The notes under the pieces are model-generated. The model ran no database searches. It was not told where the DNA came from and saw only the letters and a list, made by a program, of their open reading frames with translations. 44,553 nucleotides of DNA from RGIG8709 sp045537065 (GTDB lineage Bacteria > Bacillota > Clostridia > Monoglobales > Monoglobaceae). The position numbers and the translations under genes are program-made. The stretch is from positions 1 to 44,553 of the forward strand of contig JAZSOT010000009.1 of assembly GCA_045537065.1 (NCBI GenBank). The letters are read 5' to 3'. This document shows positions 35,810 to 43,347 of the stretch, one piece after another; the first letter of the stretch is position 1, and every line of letters begins with the position of its first letter.

Positions 35810-36607
35810 CTAATTTATATCAAGACTGTGAGAAAGCTCCACAAGTTTTTCCGTATCAAAGCTTTCCGATTTTCCGCCTTTTTTCACAAGCATCAAATAT
35901 TCAATATTCCCCTCAGGTCCTTTAACAGGAGAATAATCAAGGGCTACAACCGAAAAACCAATGTCCTCTGCAATTTTTATGCAGCCGTCAACAACCTCTT
36001 TATGAACAGCCTTGTCTCTTACAACTCCTTTTTTGCCTACCTTTTCTTTCCCTGCTTCAAACTGAGGCTTTATAAGGCAAACACCCATTCCGTTATCCTT
36101 TAAGAGAGAATAGGCAACGGGAAGCACAAGCTTTAAAGAAATAAAGGAAACATCCACTGAGAAAAAATCAAGTTCCTCACCTATATCTTCTTTTGTTACA
36201 TATCTTATATTGGTTCGCTCCATATTTATAACTCTTTCGTCACATCGGAGTTTCCATGCAAGCTGTCCATACCCTACATCAACAGAAAAAACTTTCTTTG
36301 CTCCGTTTTGAAGCATACAATCGGTGAATCCGCCCGTTGATGCACCAATATCCATACACACAGAGCCTTCCAATTCAACAGGAAAAACCTGCATCGCTTT
36401 TTCAAGCTTTAATCCGCCTCTGCTCACATACTTCTGGGATTTCCCGCGAACTTCAATATTTTCTTTCCCTGTTACCTGACAACCCGCCTTATCTGCTTTT
36501 ACGTTGTCTATGTATATTTCTCCTGCCATAATCATTGCAAGTGCCGCAGATCTGCTTTTTGCAAGACCTTCCTCTGCAAGATAAACATCAAGTCTTTTTT
36601 TCTCCAT
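35810..36607 (-). CDS. tlyA: TlyA family 16S/23S rRNA 2'-O-methyltransferase
   Basis: An S4 RNA-binding domain (KRLDVYLAEEGLAKSRSAA at the N-terminus) is fused to an FtsJ-like SAM methyltransferase domain with DIGASTGGFTDC near residue 82, VDVGYGQL near 103 and LIKPQFEAG near 177. TlyA methylates C1409 of 16S and, in some species, C1920 of 23S rRNA, which affects capreomycin sensitivity. A longer open reading adds 16 residues. The ATG at 36607 follows AAAGG by about ten bases and matches the family start. Confidence 0.94.
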   Translation of the reverse strand: MEKKRLDVYLAEEGLAKSRSAALAMIMAGEIYIDNVKADKAGCQVTGKENIEVRGKSQKYVSRGGLKLEKAMQVFPVELEGSVCMDIGASTGGFTDCMLQNGAKKVFSVDVGYGQLAWKLRCDERVINMERTNIRYVTKEDIGEELDFFSVDVSFISLKLVLPVAYSLLKDNGMGVCLIKPQFEAGKEKVGKKGVVRDKAVHKEVVDGCIKIAEDIGFSVVALDYSPVKGPEGNIEYLMLVKKGGKSESFDTEKLVELSHSLDIN

Positions 36608-36620
36608 TTTATCAAAACCT

Positions 36621-38468
36621 TTAATTTTTATATTCTTCTTCAATTCTGTCTGCAATATTTTCTTTTGTTATTCCGTTCAGGCTTTTAAGCTCCGAAATTG
36701 TTCCGTGAGGAAGCGGTCTGTCTTCATAACCAAAAGTCAGAATTTTTCTTCCCAAAGTCCTCATCACCGCATCCGAAAGACCTCCGATTTTAACATTGTC
36801 TTCTATTGTTGCAACAACCTTAATTCCTTTTGACTCCCTTAAAACAAGTTCTTCATCAAAGGGCTTTAAAAATCTTGCATCAATAACCTTTGCACTTATT
36901 CCTCTCTCTTCAAGAATTTTCGCAGAGCAAAGAGCCTCATTAAGAGTTGTTCCAATACTGATTATCAAAACATCATTTCCATCTCTTACAATTTCAGCCC
37001 TGCCCATTTCAATTTTTTCTTCGCTCTTATAATAATCCTCTGCCCTGCCTCTCGGATACCTGACTGCCACAGGCTGATTGCAACGATTAACAGCAAAGTC
37101 CAGCATTTTTTCCATCTGTGTTTTTCCCGACGGTGCCATAATAACCATCCCCGGAATATGGGAAAGATAAGAAAGGTCATATATCCCCTGATGGGTTTCT
37201 CCGTCTGCCCCAACGGCTCCTGCACGGTCTATGGCAAATACAACGTGGTTTTTGCAAAGAGCTGTATCGTGCAATATCTGGTCATATGCCCTTTGCAGGA
37301 AAGTTGAATATACTGCAAAAACAGGAACTAAGCCCTCTTTAGAAAGCGCAGATGCAAAGGTTACAGAATGCTCTTCTGCAATCCCTGAATCAAAAAACCT
37401 TTCCGGAAACTTTTCAGAAAATTCACAAAGTCCTGTTCCCTGAGGCATTGCCGCAGTTATACATACTATATCTTTATTTTTTTTCGCAAGTCTTACAATT
37501 TCTCTGCCAAAAACATCCGAATAAGTTTCACCCTCTGCTTTTACCAGAATTTTACCTGACTCTGCATCAAATTCGCTGACTCCATGAAAGCTGTCGGGAT
37601 TTTCTTCTGCGAGCTGATAACCTTTTCCTTTTTTGGTTTTTACGTGAACCAAAACGGGGGTGTTACTGTTTTTCACATATTCAAAGACACATTCAAGTGA
37701 CCTTATATCATGTCCATCAACAGGCCCGTAATACTTAAAACCTAAGTTTTCAAAAATACCTTTTCCGAGGGTTATTTTCTTTATATAATCCTTTATTCCC
37801 GCAAGAATATTTATCAGGGTATCTCCCTTTGGAAGCACTCTTGCAACGGCTTTTAACCCTGATTTTATTTTAAAATACAAGGTGTCATTCCTGAACTTTT
37901 TCAAATACTTTGAAAGTCCGCCCACGTTTTCGGATATTGACATTCCGTTATCATTCAAAACCACAATAAGAGGAACCTTTCTGCCTCCTGCATTGTTAAG
38001 TCCCTCATAGGAAAGTCCACCCGTTAAAGCTCCATCGCCGATTATGGCAACTGCATGGCACAACTCGCCTTTAAGCTTTATGCCTTCGGCAAACCCAAGT
38101 GCTGCCGACACGGAATTAGATGCGTGTCCCGCCTGAAAAACATCGGCCGGGCTTTCATCAGGTCTTGGAAAACCACTTACTCCGTCAAGCTTTCTGAGAG
38201 TTTTAAACTCGTCCCGTCTCCCAGTTAAGATTTTATGAGTGTATGCCTGATGCCCTACATCCCACACAATTTTATCCTTTTCAGGGTTAAACACTCTGTA
38301 AAGGGAAAGTGTCAGTTCAACCGTTCCAAGATTTGAGGCGAGATGTCCGCCTGTTCTGGATATATTCTCTATCATAAAATGACGGATTTCCTCTGCAAGA
38401 ATATTCAGTTCTTTATATGAAAGTCCTTCCAAATCGGAAACTGACTTTATTTTTTCAAGCATTCCCAT
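36621..38468 (-). CDS. dxs: 1-deoxy-D-xylulose-5-phosphate synthase
   Basis: Thiamine-diphosphate enzyme that joins pyruvate and glyceraldehyde 3-phosphate in the first step of the MEP isoprenoid pathway. DVGHQAYTHKILTGR is near residue 70, the TPP-binding motif GDGALTGGLSYEGLNN near 144, the pyrimidine domain FVLQ-type FLQRAYDQI near 390, and a transketolase C-terminal domain ends near 615. The ATG at 38468 follows GGGAGC. It overlaps the end of the oapA gene by 14 bases, so the two are translationally coupled. Confidence 0.97.
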   Translation of the reverse strand: MGMLEKIKSVSDLEGLSYKELNILAEEIRHFMIENISRTGGHLASNLGTVELTLSLYRVFNPEKDKIVWDVGHQAYTHKILTGRRDEFKTLRKLDGVSGFPRPDESPADVFQAGHASNSVSAALGFAEGIKLKGELCHAVAIIGDGALTGGLSYEGLNNAGGRKVPLIVVLNDNGMSISENVGGLSKYLKKFRNDTLYFKIKSGLKAVARVLPKGDTLINILAGIKDYIKKITLGKGIFENLGFKYYGPVDGHDIRSLECVFEYVKNSNTPVLVHVKTKKGKGYQLAEENPDSFHGVSEFDAESGKILVKAEGETYSDVFGREIVRLAKKNKDIVCITAAMPQGTGLCEFSEKFPERFFDSGIAEEHSVTFASALSKEGLVPVFAVYSTFLQRAYDQILHDTALCKNHVVFAIDRAGAVGADGETHQGIYDLSYLSHIPGMVIMAPSGKTQMEKMLDFAVNRCNQPVAVRYPRGRAEDYYKSEEKIEMGRAEIVRDGNDVLIISIGTTLNEALCSAKILEERGISAKVIDARFLKPFDEELVLRESKGIKVVATIEDNVKIGGLSDAVMRTLGRKILTFGYEDRPLPHGTISELKSLNGITKENIADRIEEEYKN

Positions 38469-39069
38469 CTTTTGCTCCCTGTTTTTTTTTTCCCTTTTCA
38501 AAGCCGAATATGGCAAGAATTTTTGCAACTGCATAAATAATTCTGTTATTATATTTAATGGCAACGGTTTTGCAAAGAGCCTTTCCGCTGACCGTCAGTG
38601 CTGCAACCAGTCCTGTTATTCCAAGAGAACATATTAAAACCATAAGCCCTCTGTTTTCTTTGTTTAAAAAAGCGATAACTGCAGCCGCCGCACTACCGCT
38701 GACAATACCGCAAATATCGCCGACTATATCATTACAAAAATTAGCCGCCTTGTCCTTTGCCCTTATAAGACGGATGGCAGCCTTTGAACCATTTATTTTT
38801 TTTGCCGCCATAGAATGAAAAGCGGTTTCCTCAGCAGTTGTAACAGCAGTTCCTATAAGGTCGAATATTATACCAACCGAAATAATAAAAAGTAAAATAA
38901 GAACTGCAACAAGGATACTTGCTCTGTCCATAACTGCAGTTGAAAAAAGATTAAAAACAGCAGAAAGCACAAAGGTTAGAATAAGGGTTTTTATTACCCA
39001 TTTTACATCTATCCTTTGCGAATTGGAAGCTGCAAATTTGACTTTTTTGTTTAATTTGTTCTTTTTCAA
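38455..39069 (-). CDS. oapA: OLE-associated membrane protein A (OapA), DUF21-like
   Basis: Integral membrane protein of 204 residues with a basic N-terminus and four helices (about 25-45, 50-76, 117-138 and 142-165). Between helices two and three lies a conserved polar stretch (TAEETAFHSMAAKKINGSKAA, near 80-100) that resembles DUF21 of CorB/CNNM magnesium transporters, though no CBS domains follow. OapA proteins have this size and topology, bind OLE RNA and are encoded immediately beside it. In known hosts the OLE-OapA complex sits in the membrane and affects tolerance of alcohol, cold and magnesium. The start is TTG with AGAGGA seven bases upstream, about 18 bases after the predicted end of OLE. 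Confidence 0.87.
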   Translation of the reverse strand: MKKNKLNKKVKFAASNSQRIDVKWVIKTLILTFVLSAVFNLFSTAVMDRASILVAVLILLFIISVGIIFDLIGTAVTTAEETAFHSMAAKKINGSKAAIRLIRAKDKAANFCNDIVGDICGIVSGSAAAAVIAFLNKENRGLMVLICSLGITGLVAALTVSGKALCKTVAIKYNNRIIYAVAKILAIFGFEKGKKKQGAKDGNA

Positions 39070-39084
39070 GACTCTATCCTCTGT

Positions 39085-39691
39085 TTAAAAAATATTAAGG
39101 GTAGCATAGGCAGTAAATATTGTGTCTTAGGTCAGGTTGGATTTCCCAGAAGCGTGCCGATTTGTCGCCAAAAAGGCCGTTTCCGATTAAACGCTTCTAC
39201 GCCCCATAAAGAGGCATTACCTGATTGCCACTGAGTACACACTGCAATCCTGCTTATGCCTTTGCCGGTCTAGGAGTTTTCCTCAACAACAGCTGTCAGT
39301 TCTTAGCCTCTTTTGCAGACACGGTTTCAAAAAGCAATAACCTTAAAGCGTTGGCCGACGCATTTAAGGTCTGATCCTTTATCCACCGCCCCCACTCAAG
39401 GCAGGCTACGCTGTCCACAGCACTTTCTTTGCACCGCAACACAGGTTTCATCCTGTTTCGTACACCGCCACTCATAGGAGACAGGCACAACAACAGGTCT
39501 CCACGGAAAAGGGGTCAACGCCCACATGCCATTGCGGATCGCCCCTAAACCTTAACTCCCAGCACACGCCCCCGACTGGGCGTCAAAAGCGAGCACAAGG
39601 AACTTCATCGATATGCCCTTCAACGGATTTTTAGGCCCGCCCTGGGAACCGATGCTGTTGACTAGAATACCGTTACCCTATATTTTACTAG
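39085..39691 (-). ncRNA. ole: OLE RNA (Ornate, Large, Extremophilic), about 600 nt
   Basis: This 850-base gap between oapA and pnuC has no credible ORF, but most of it is much richer in G and C than its surroundings and dense in helices. On the minus strand the 5' end AAAATAT-AGGGTA (39686-39674) pairs with TACCCT-TA-ATATTTT (39103-39089), closing the whole molecule, and a T run follows. Internal stems include ACGCCC/GGGCGT (39566-39583), GGAGAC/GTCTCC (39477-39502), CCTTAAA/TTTAAGG (39342-39370) and AGAAGCG/CGCTTCT (39148-39198). The length of about 600 nt, the strong promoter, the DUF21-like neighbour and dxs-tlyA downstream match the established OLE locus. I call it by context and architecture; the consensus was not aligned. 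Confidence 0.85.
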
Positions 39692-39696
39692 CATAT

Positions 39697-39725
39697 ATTA
39701 TACAATATTTATTTATTGTTGTCAA
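39697..39725 (-). promoter_or_regulatory. Perfect-consensus sigma-A promoter for OLE RNA
   Basis: Minus strand: TTGACA (39720-39725), 17-base spacer, TATAAT (39697-39702). All twelve consensus bases match, the best promoter in the window, fitting an abundant RNA. It would also read oapA, dxs and the genes behind them. Confidence 0.92.
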
Positions 39726-39747
39726 TCACACTTTTATCCTATAACCC

Positions 39748-39808
39748 TTGACAATTATACAAAATATCTTTATAAATTATTGAAAATTTCTGTTTTATAT
39801 GGTATAAT
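39748..39808 (+). promoter_or_regulatory. Tandem sigma-A promoters for pnuC
   Basis: The first promoter is TTGACA (39748-39753), 17 bases, TATAAA (39771-39776). The second begins four bases later: TTGAAA (39780-39785), 17 bases, TATAAT (39803-39808). Both read into the pnuC leader and point away from the OLE promoter. Confidence 0.8.
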
Positions 39809-39814
39809 AAAACA

Positions 39815-39909
39815 AATATTCGTTATACTGCTACCGAGTAGTGAAATGCAACAGCATTCGTGTACACATCGTTAGGTCTTAGAAGATGTGTAAAACGAAT
39901 GCTTTTTTT
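39815..39909 (+). promoter_or_regulatory. pnuC leader: candidate riboswitch or attenuator with terminator
   Basis: The leader ends in a terminator hairpin. AGCATTCGT (39853-39861) pairs with ACGAATGCT (39895-39903), an inner stem ACACATC/GATGTGT (39864-39870 with 39885-39891) stacks on it, and seven T residues (39903-39909) follow, just before the pnuC ribosome site. The 5' strand of this stem can instead form AATGC/GCATT (39845-39858), next to a small CTGCT/AGTAG hairpin at 39830-39843. Such mutually exclusive pairing is the hallmark of transcription attenuation. NAD+-II riboswitches are known before pnuC in other Firmicutes, but I do not recognise that consensus here. Confidence 0.7.
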
Positions 39910-39920
39910 AGGGGGATATT

Positions 39921-40619
39921 ATGAAATACTTTAAAATGTTCGCAGATTATTTTACCAAAGGGGAATTTATCCTTTGGTGCATATCCGTCATTTCCATTAT
40001 TTTTTCTTTCTGGGTTTTTGACGGCAAAAACTATATAGTTCTCTCGGCATCCTTAATAGGAGTTACCTCCCTTATATTTAACGCGAAAGGAAATCCCTTT
40101 GGTCAATTTCTGATGATTATTTTCAGCTTACTTTATGGTTTTATTTCCTTTAGCTATTCTTATTACGGCGAAATGATAACTTATCTTGGAATGACTTTGC
40201 CTATGGCAGTGTTTTCTCTTATTTCCTGGTTGAAAAATCCATACAACGGAAACAAATCTCAAGTAAAGGTAAATCAAATAAGCAAAAGAGAACACCTGAT
40301 TTTGCGGATTATAACTTTACTCGTTACTTTTATATTTTACTTCATATTGAAATTCTTCGACACTGCCAATATTATTCCAAGTACCCTTTCTGTCACAACA
40401 AGCTTTATCGCAGTTTATCTCACTTTCAGACGAAGTCCTTACTTTGCCATAGGCTACGCCGCAAACGATATTATATTAATCATTCTGTGGATTATGGCTT
40501 CACTTTATAACAAAACTTATATATCTGTTGTCATTTGCTTTATTGTCTTTTTAGTAAACGATATATACGGATTTATTAACTGGCAAAAAATGGAAGCAAA
40601 ACAGCACAGCAATCTATAA
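39921..40619 (+). CDS. pnuC: PnuC-family vitamin transporter (nicotinamide riboside type)
   Basis: Facilitator of the PnuC/SWEET-like fold with seven or eight membrane helices across 232 residues. Family landmarks are NAKGNPFGQ near residue 53, YYGEMITYLGMTLPM near 86, FRRSPYFAIGYAANDIILI near 170 and the C-terminal NDIYGFINWQKM near 212. PnuC proteins carry nicotinamide riboside; relatives carry thiamine or riboflavin. No thiamine or FMN riboswitch is visible upstream, which favours an NAD precursor. The ATG follows AGGGGGA and lies 12 bases past the leader terminator, so expression depends on read-through. Confidence 0.9.
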   Translation: MKYFKMFADYFTKGEFILWCISVISIIFSFWVFDGKNYIVLSASLIGVTSLIFNAKGNPFGQFLMIIFSLLYGFISFSYSYYGEMITYLGMTLPMAVFSLISWLKNPYNGNKSQVKVNQISKREHLILRIITLLVTFIFYFILKFFDTANIIPSTLSVTTSFIAVYLTFRRSPYFAIGYAANDIILIILWIMASLYNKTYISVVICFIVFLVNDIYGFINWQKMEAKQHSNL

Positions 40620-40637
40620 GATAAAATTTCTTTTATC

Positions 40638-43196
40638 CTACATTATGGAATATATAAGCTTTGCCGCCTCTGCTTTTGTGAGATTACCAAGAGGCTTGAC
40701 TTTGCCGTCGGTATATCCTTTCATCGCTCCGATTGAGACAAGGGTTTCTATACCCTCCTCTGCCCATTTTGGAATTTCCCCTGCATCAGATAGTGATACC
40801 TCTTCTTTATAAAAACCCTTAGGCAGAGTTCTTGATATAATGGTTGCCGCCTCTGCTCTTGTCAGTTTATCAGAAAACGCAGACGATATACCTCCGTCAG
40901 GCATTGTTTTTCCTGACAGAATTCCCTTTTCATAAAGGGCTTTTATGCTTCCAACTGCCCATTTCGGTATTTCTTCACTATCTTTAAAGGGAAGGTCAAC
41001 ATCTTTAAATTCTTCCAGATTTATTCCAAGATAATTACACATCATTACCGAAAATTCCGCTCTTGTCATTTCTTTTTGTGGACGGAAGATAAGTCCCTCT
41101 TTTGTATTCTCACCGCTTATAATATCCTTTTCGTACATATAAGAGAGAATTTCCTCTGCCCAATGTCCCTCTGTGTCGGAAAATACGCAAAGTCCTGTAT
41201 ATTCTTCCGCATCAATTGTGCAGCAATTCGTGAAATCAAATTTATTTGTCACATAGAGAGTAATCTTATTTGCACCAAGAGGAATTTCTGCCTCGATTTC
41301 GCTCTCTTCTTCGTTATAATCAAAATCTATCTTCTCTCCATCTGCATAGAGACTTATTTTATCTTTCAAAACGGGGATATCATATTCATTTGAAAGATGT
41401 GCGCAGTACACATCATTTACTATTTCTGCACTTATTTGCGGATAATTCTTCCTGTCTTTTTCGTCAGGTTTATAGCTCACCGAAACCGGAACAGATACCC
41501 TTTTTTCACCTGCGGAAACAGTTATTTTCCCATCTCCTATAATGTGTTCCTTTGAAACAAAAACACCGCTATCCGAAATTGTTCCTATATCACCCTCTGT
41601 TTCCCATTTAAAAAGCTCATTTGTTCCAATTAAAACATTATATCCGCCATATGCCTCTGCATAAAGCTTAAGTTCCTTGCCGGGTTCAATCTTTATTTTA
41701 TCAATATATTCGCCCTTTTCATTCTTAATTTTTATATCTGTGGGAGTTTTTAATACATTGACATCCATACGGGCAACCGCTCCGCCCGACTCTGCTTTTA
41801 TACGGACTATCCCCTCATCCCTTGCCTCAAAAACACCAGTTTGACTTAAAACAGACTTTGCTCCCTCTGTTTCCACGCTTAAAACAGGTTTTTCAGGAAG
41901 CTCCATTGGATAAAAGGCTGTGTCTGTCATTTTAAGCTCAAAGCTTTTAGTTGCCCCATAGAGCATATAACAATTAAAAGGATAGAACACCAATGTTCCC
42001 GGCTTTCCCGTGGGGTCTTGATTATTTTCAAGGAAAAAGAAGGTTGAAACTTTTCTTTCTCTTCCGTCTGACGGAGAATTTTTTAAAGATGCAACCTTAT
42101 CTCCCGGAAGAAGAGAAACAATACTTGTTGAGCCTCCGCCATCAAGATTTATAGCCTCCACACAGCCAAGCTCCCTCATTCTTTCTGCAAGAGTTTTAAG
42201 CTTAACACCATAGCTGTGTCCTGTTTGTCTTCCGTCTATTGTATATAAAATTATTGTGCCGTCTTCCTTAATTCCTATGGCACTTCTCGGTGCCGCTCCC
42301 TCTTCTAAATCAGGATTTATCTCACCCTTTGTTATAAGCTTTCCGCCAACTGCACCCATTCCAAGGTATATGTCTTTCCAACGCTCGTCTCCCTGAACAC
42401 CGAACGAAATCTTAATCTTTTCTCCAACCTCAAGTGATGATATAGCATTTACATATTCTTCAGGGGCATTTTTATCCACTGTCAATACTATTTTTCCTTT
42501 TGGAATTTCTCTTTCTCCTTTAGTTTCTTCAACGGATTCAACAACCGCCTCAAGCACTTCGCCTAATTTCATCTTTCCATCCACTGAGCCTAACAAAACA
42601 TCAATTCCCTCAGTTTCATTTTTTGTTGTTTCCGAAAACTTGTCCGTCATCATATAAATCGCATAAGGTTGGCGGTATTTGTTTATATTATGTATTAAGG
42701 TTTCTTCCCCGCTTTCCCTTATAAGCACAGAAAAAAGCTGAACATATGACATAAACGCTGTTCCGTCTTCCATTATTCCAAGACTGTCCTGCCCTGATGC
42801 ATCCTTTGTTATAATTTCCCCATCTACAACAAGGTTGCTCATAGGCACTCCTGTTTTAAGAGAAAAAAAGTCTGCATTTATTCCTCCTACCAGATTAACA
42901 TTTTCTTTTGAAAGTCTATCCACCTCATTTGAAATGGTTTCTCCTCCAAAAAGGTATTCCCCATTTGTTATAACGGGAGTAACTGCGGCATTTGGCGTGT
43001 AAGTTATATAATTTTCTGTTTGCTTGCCAACGCCCTTTTGGTCACTAAAAAAAACATTAGATGTGAAAGTTGTTCCCTTTCCTATTCCCACAGAATACCC
43101 TGTCACCTTCGACGTGCCAAGCACGGATGCATAGGCTGACACTGATAAGTTTGCTATAAATAAAACGGCAACAAAAGCCGATAAAAATTTCTTCAT
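40638..43196 (-). CDS. Secreted phosphodiester glycosidase (NAGPA-like) with three SLH domains
   Basis: Cell-surface protein of 852 residues. A signal peptide (MKKFLSAFVAVLFIANLSVSAYA) precedes a NAGPA/DUF2233 domain (about 60-390), with GGINADFFS near residue 105 and the conserved INLDGGGSTSIV near 350. Two immunoglobulin- or Big-like segments follow (about 400-620). Three SLH repeats close the protein (about 670-850: FSDTEGHWAEE, FKDSEEIPKWA, LSDAGEIPKWA). SLH domains bind pyruvylated wall polymer. NAGPA-like enzymes cleave sugar-phosphodiester bonds or take part in exopolysaccharide processing. The ATG at 43196 follows AAAGGAGG; an upstream open start lacks a site. It converges with pnuC. 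Confidence 0.92.
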   Translation of the reverse strand: MKKFLSAFVAVLFIANLSVSAYASVLGTSKVTGYSVGIGKGTTFTSNVFFSDQKGVGKQTENYITYTPNAAVTPVITNGEYLFGGETISNEVDRLSKENVNLVGGINADFFSLKTGVPMSNLVVDGEIITKDASGQDSLGIMEDGTAFMSYVQLFSVLIRESGEETLIHNINKYRQPYAIYMMTDKFSETTKNETEGIDVLLGSVDGKMKLGEVLEAVVESVEETKGEREIPKGKIVLTVDKNAPEEYVNAISSLEVGEKIKISFGVQGDERWKDIYLGMGAVGGKLITKGEINPDLEEGAAPRSAIGIKEDGTIILYTIDGRQTGHSYGVKLKTLAERMRELGCVEAINLDGGGSTSIVSLLPGDKVASLKNSPSDGRERKVSTFFFLENNQDPTGKPGTLVFYPFNCYMLYGATKSFELKMTDTAFYPMELPEKPVLSVETEGAKSVLSQTGVFEARDEGIVRIKAESGGAVARMDVNVLKTPTDIKIKNEKGEYIDKIKIEPGKELKLYAEAYGGYNVLIGTNELFKWETEGDIGTISDSGVFVSKEHIIGDGKITVSAGEKRVSVPVSVSYKPDEKDRKNYPQISAEIVNDVYCAHLSNEYDIPVLKDKISLYADGEKIDFDYNEEESEIEAEIPLGANKITLYVTNKFDFTNCCTIDAEEYTGLCVFSDTEGHWAEEILSYMYEKDIISGENTKEGLIFRPQKEMTRAEFSVMMCNYLGINLEEFKDVDLPFKDSEEIPKWAVGSIKALYEKGILSGKTMPDGGISSAFSDKLTRAEAATIISRTLPKGFYKEEVSLSDAGEIPKWAEEGIETLVSIGAMKGYTDGKVKPLGNLTKAEAAKLIYSIM

Positions 43197-43212
43197 ATTC
43201 TTGTCCTCCTTT

Positions 43213-43230
43213 TTGAAAATCACTTTTCAA
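43213..43230. promoter_or_regulatory. Palindrome at the start of the SLH-protein transcript
   Basis: TTGAAAA and TTTTCAA pair perfectly around TCAC, touching the -10 box on one side and the ribosome site on the other. It could be an operator covering the transcription start, or a 5' hairpin in the mRNA. Confidence 0.4.
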
Positions 43231-43258
43231 TTATAACACGAAAACTTTTCTTTGTAAA
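43230..43258 (-). promoter_or_regulatory. Sigma-A promoter for the SLH glycosidase gene
   Basis: Minus strand: TTTACA (43253-43258), 17-base spacer, TATAAT (43230-43235). The leader is short, about 28 bases. Confidence 0.8.
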
Positions 43259-43293
43259 TATAAAAGTAATTTGTAAATTAAGGATAAAACTGC

Positions 43294-43322
43294 TTGACGG
43301 AATATAAAGTTTTGAGTATAAT
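43294..43322 (+). promoter_or_regulatory. Sigma-A promoter for the PAP2 and DUF5662 genes
   Basis: TTGACG (43294-43299), 17-base spacer, TATAAT (43317-43322). It lies 25 bases before the TTG start of the PAP2 gene. Confidence 0.82.
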
Positions 43323-43347
43323 ATTATATAAAATGGGGTGATATAGC

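Noticed and set aside
39296..39493. A 65-residue minus-strand ORF inside the OLE region
   Set aside because: It has no ribosome site and a cysteine- and arginine-rich, low-complexity product. It lies wholly within the predicted structured RNA.
39815..39909. Thiamine (TPP) or FMN riboswitch before the PnuC-type gene
   Set aside because: Neither the CTGAGA core of TPP nor the conserved FMN blocks can be found, and the leader is too short for either.
40620..40637. Terminator between pnuC and the SLH gene
   Set aside because: GATAAAA/TTTTATC forms a short AT-only stem with no T run on either side, too weak to call.
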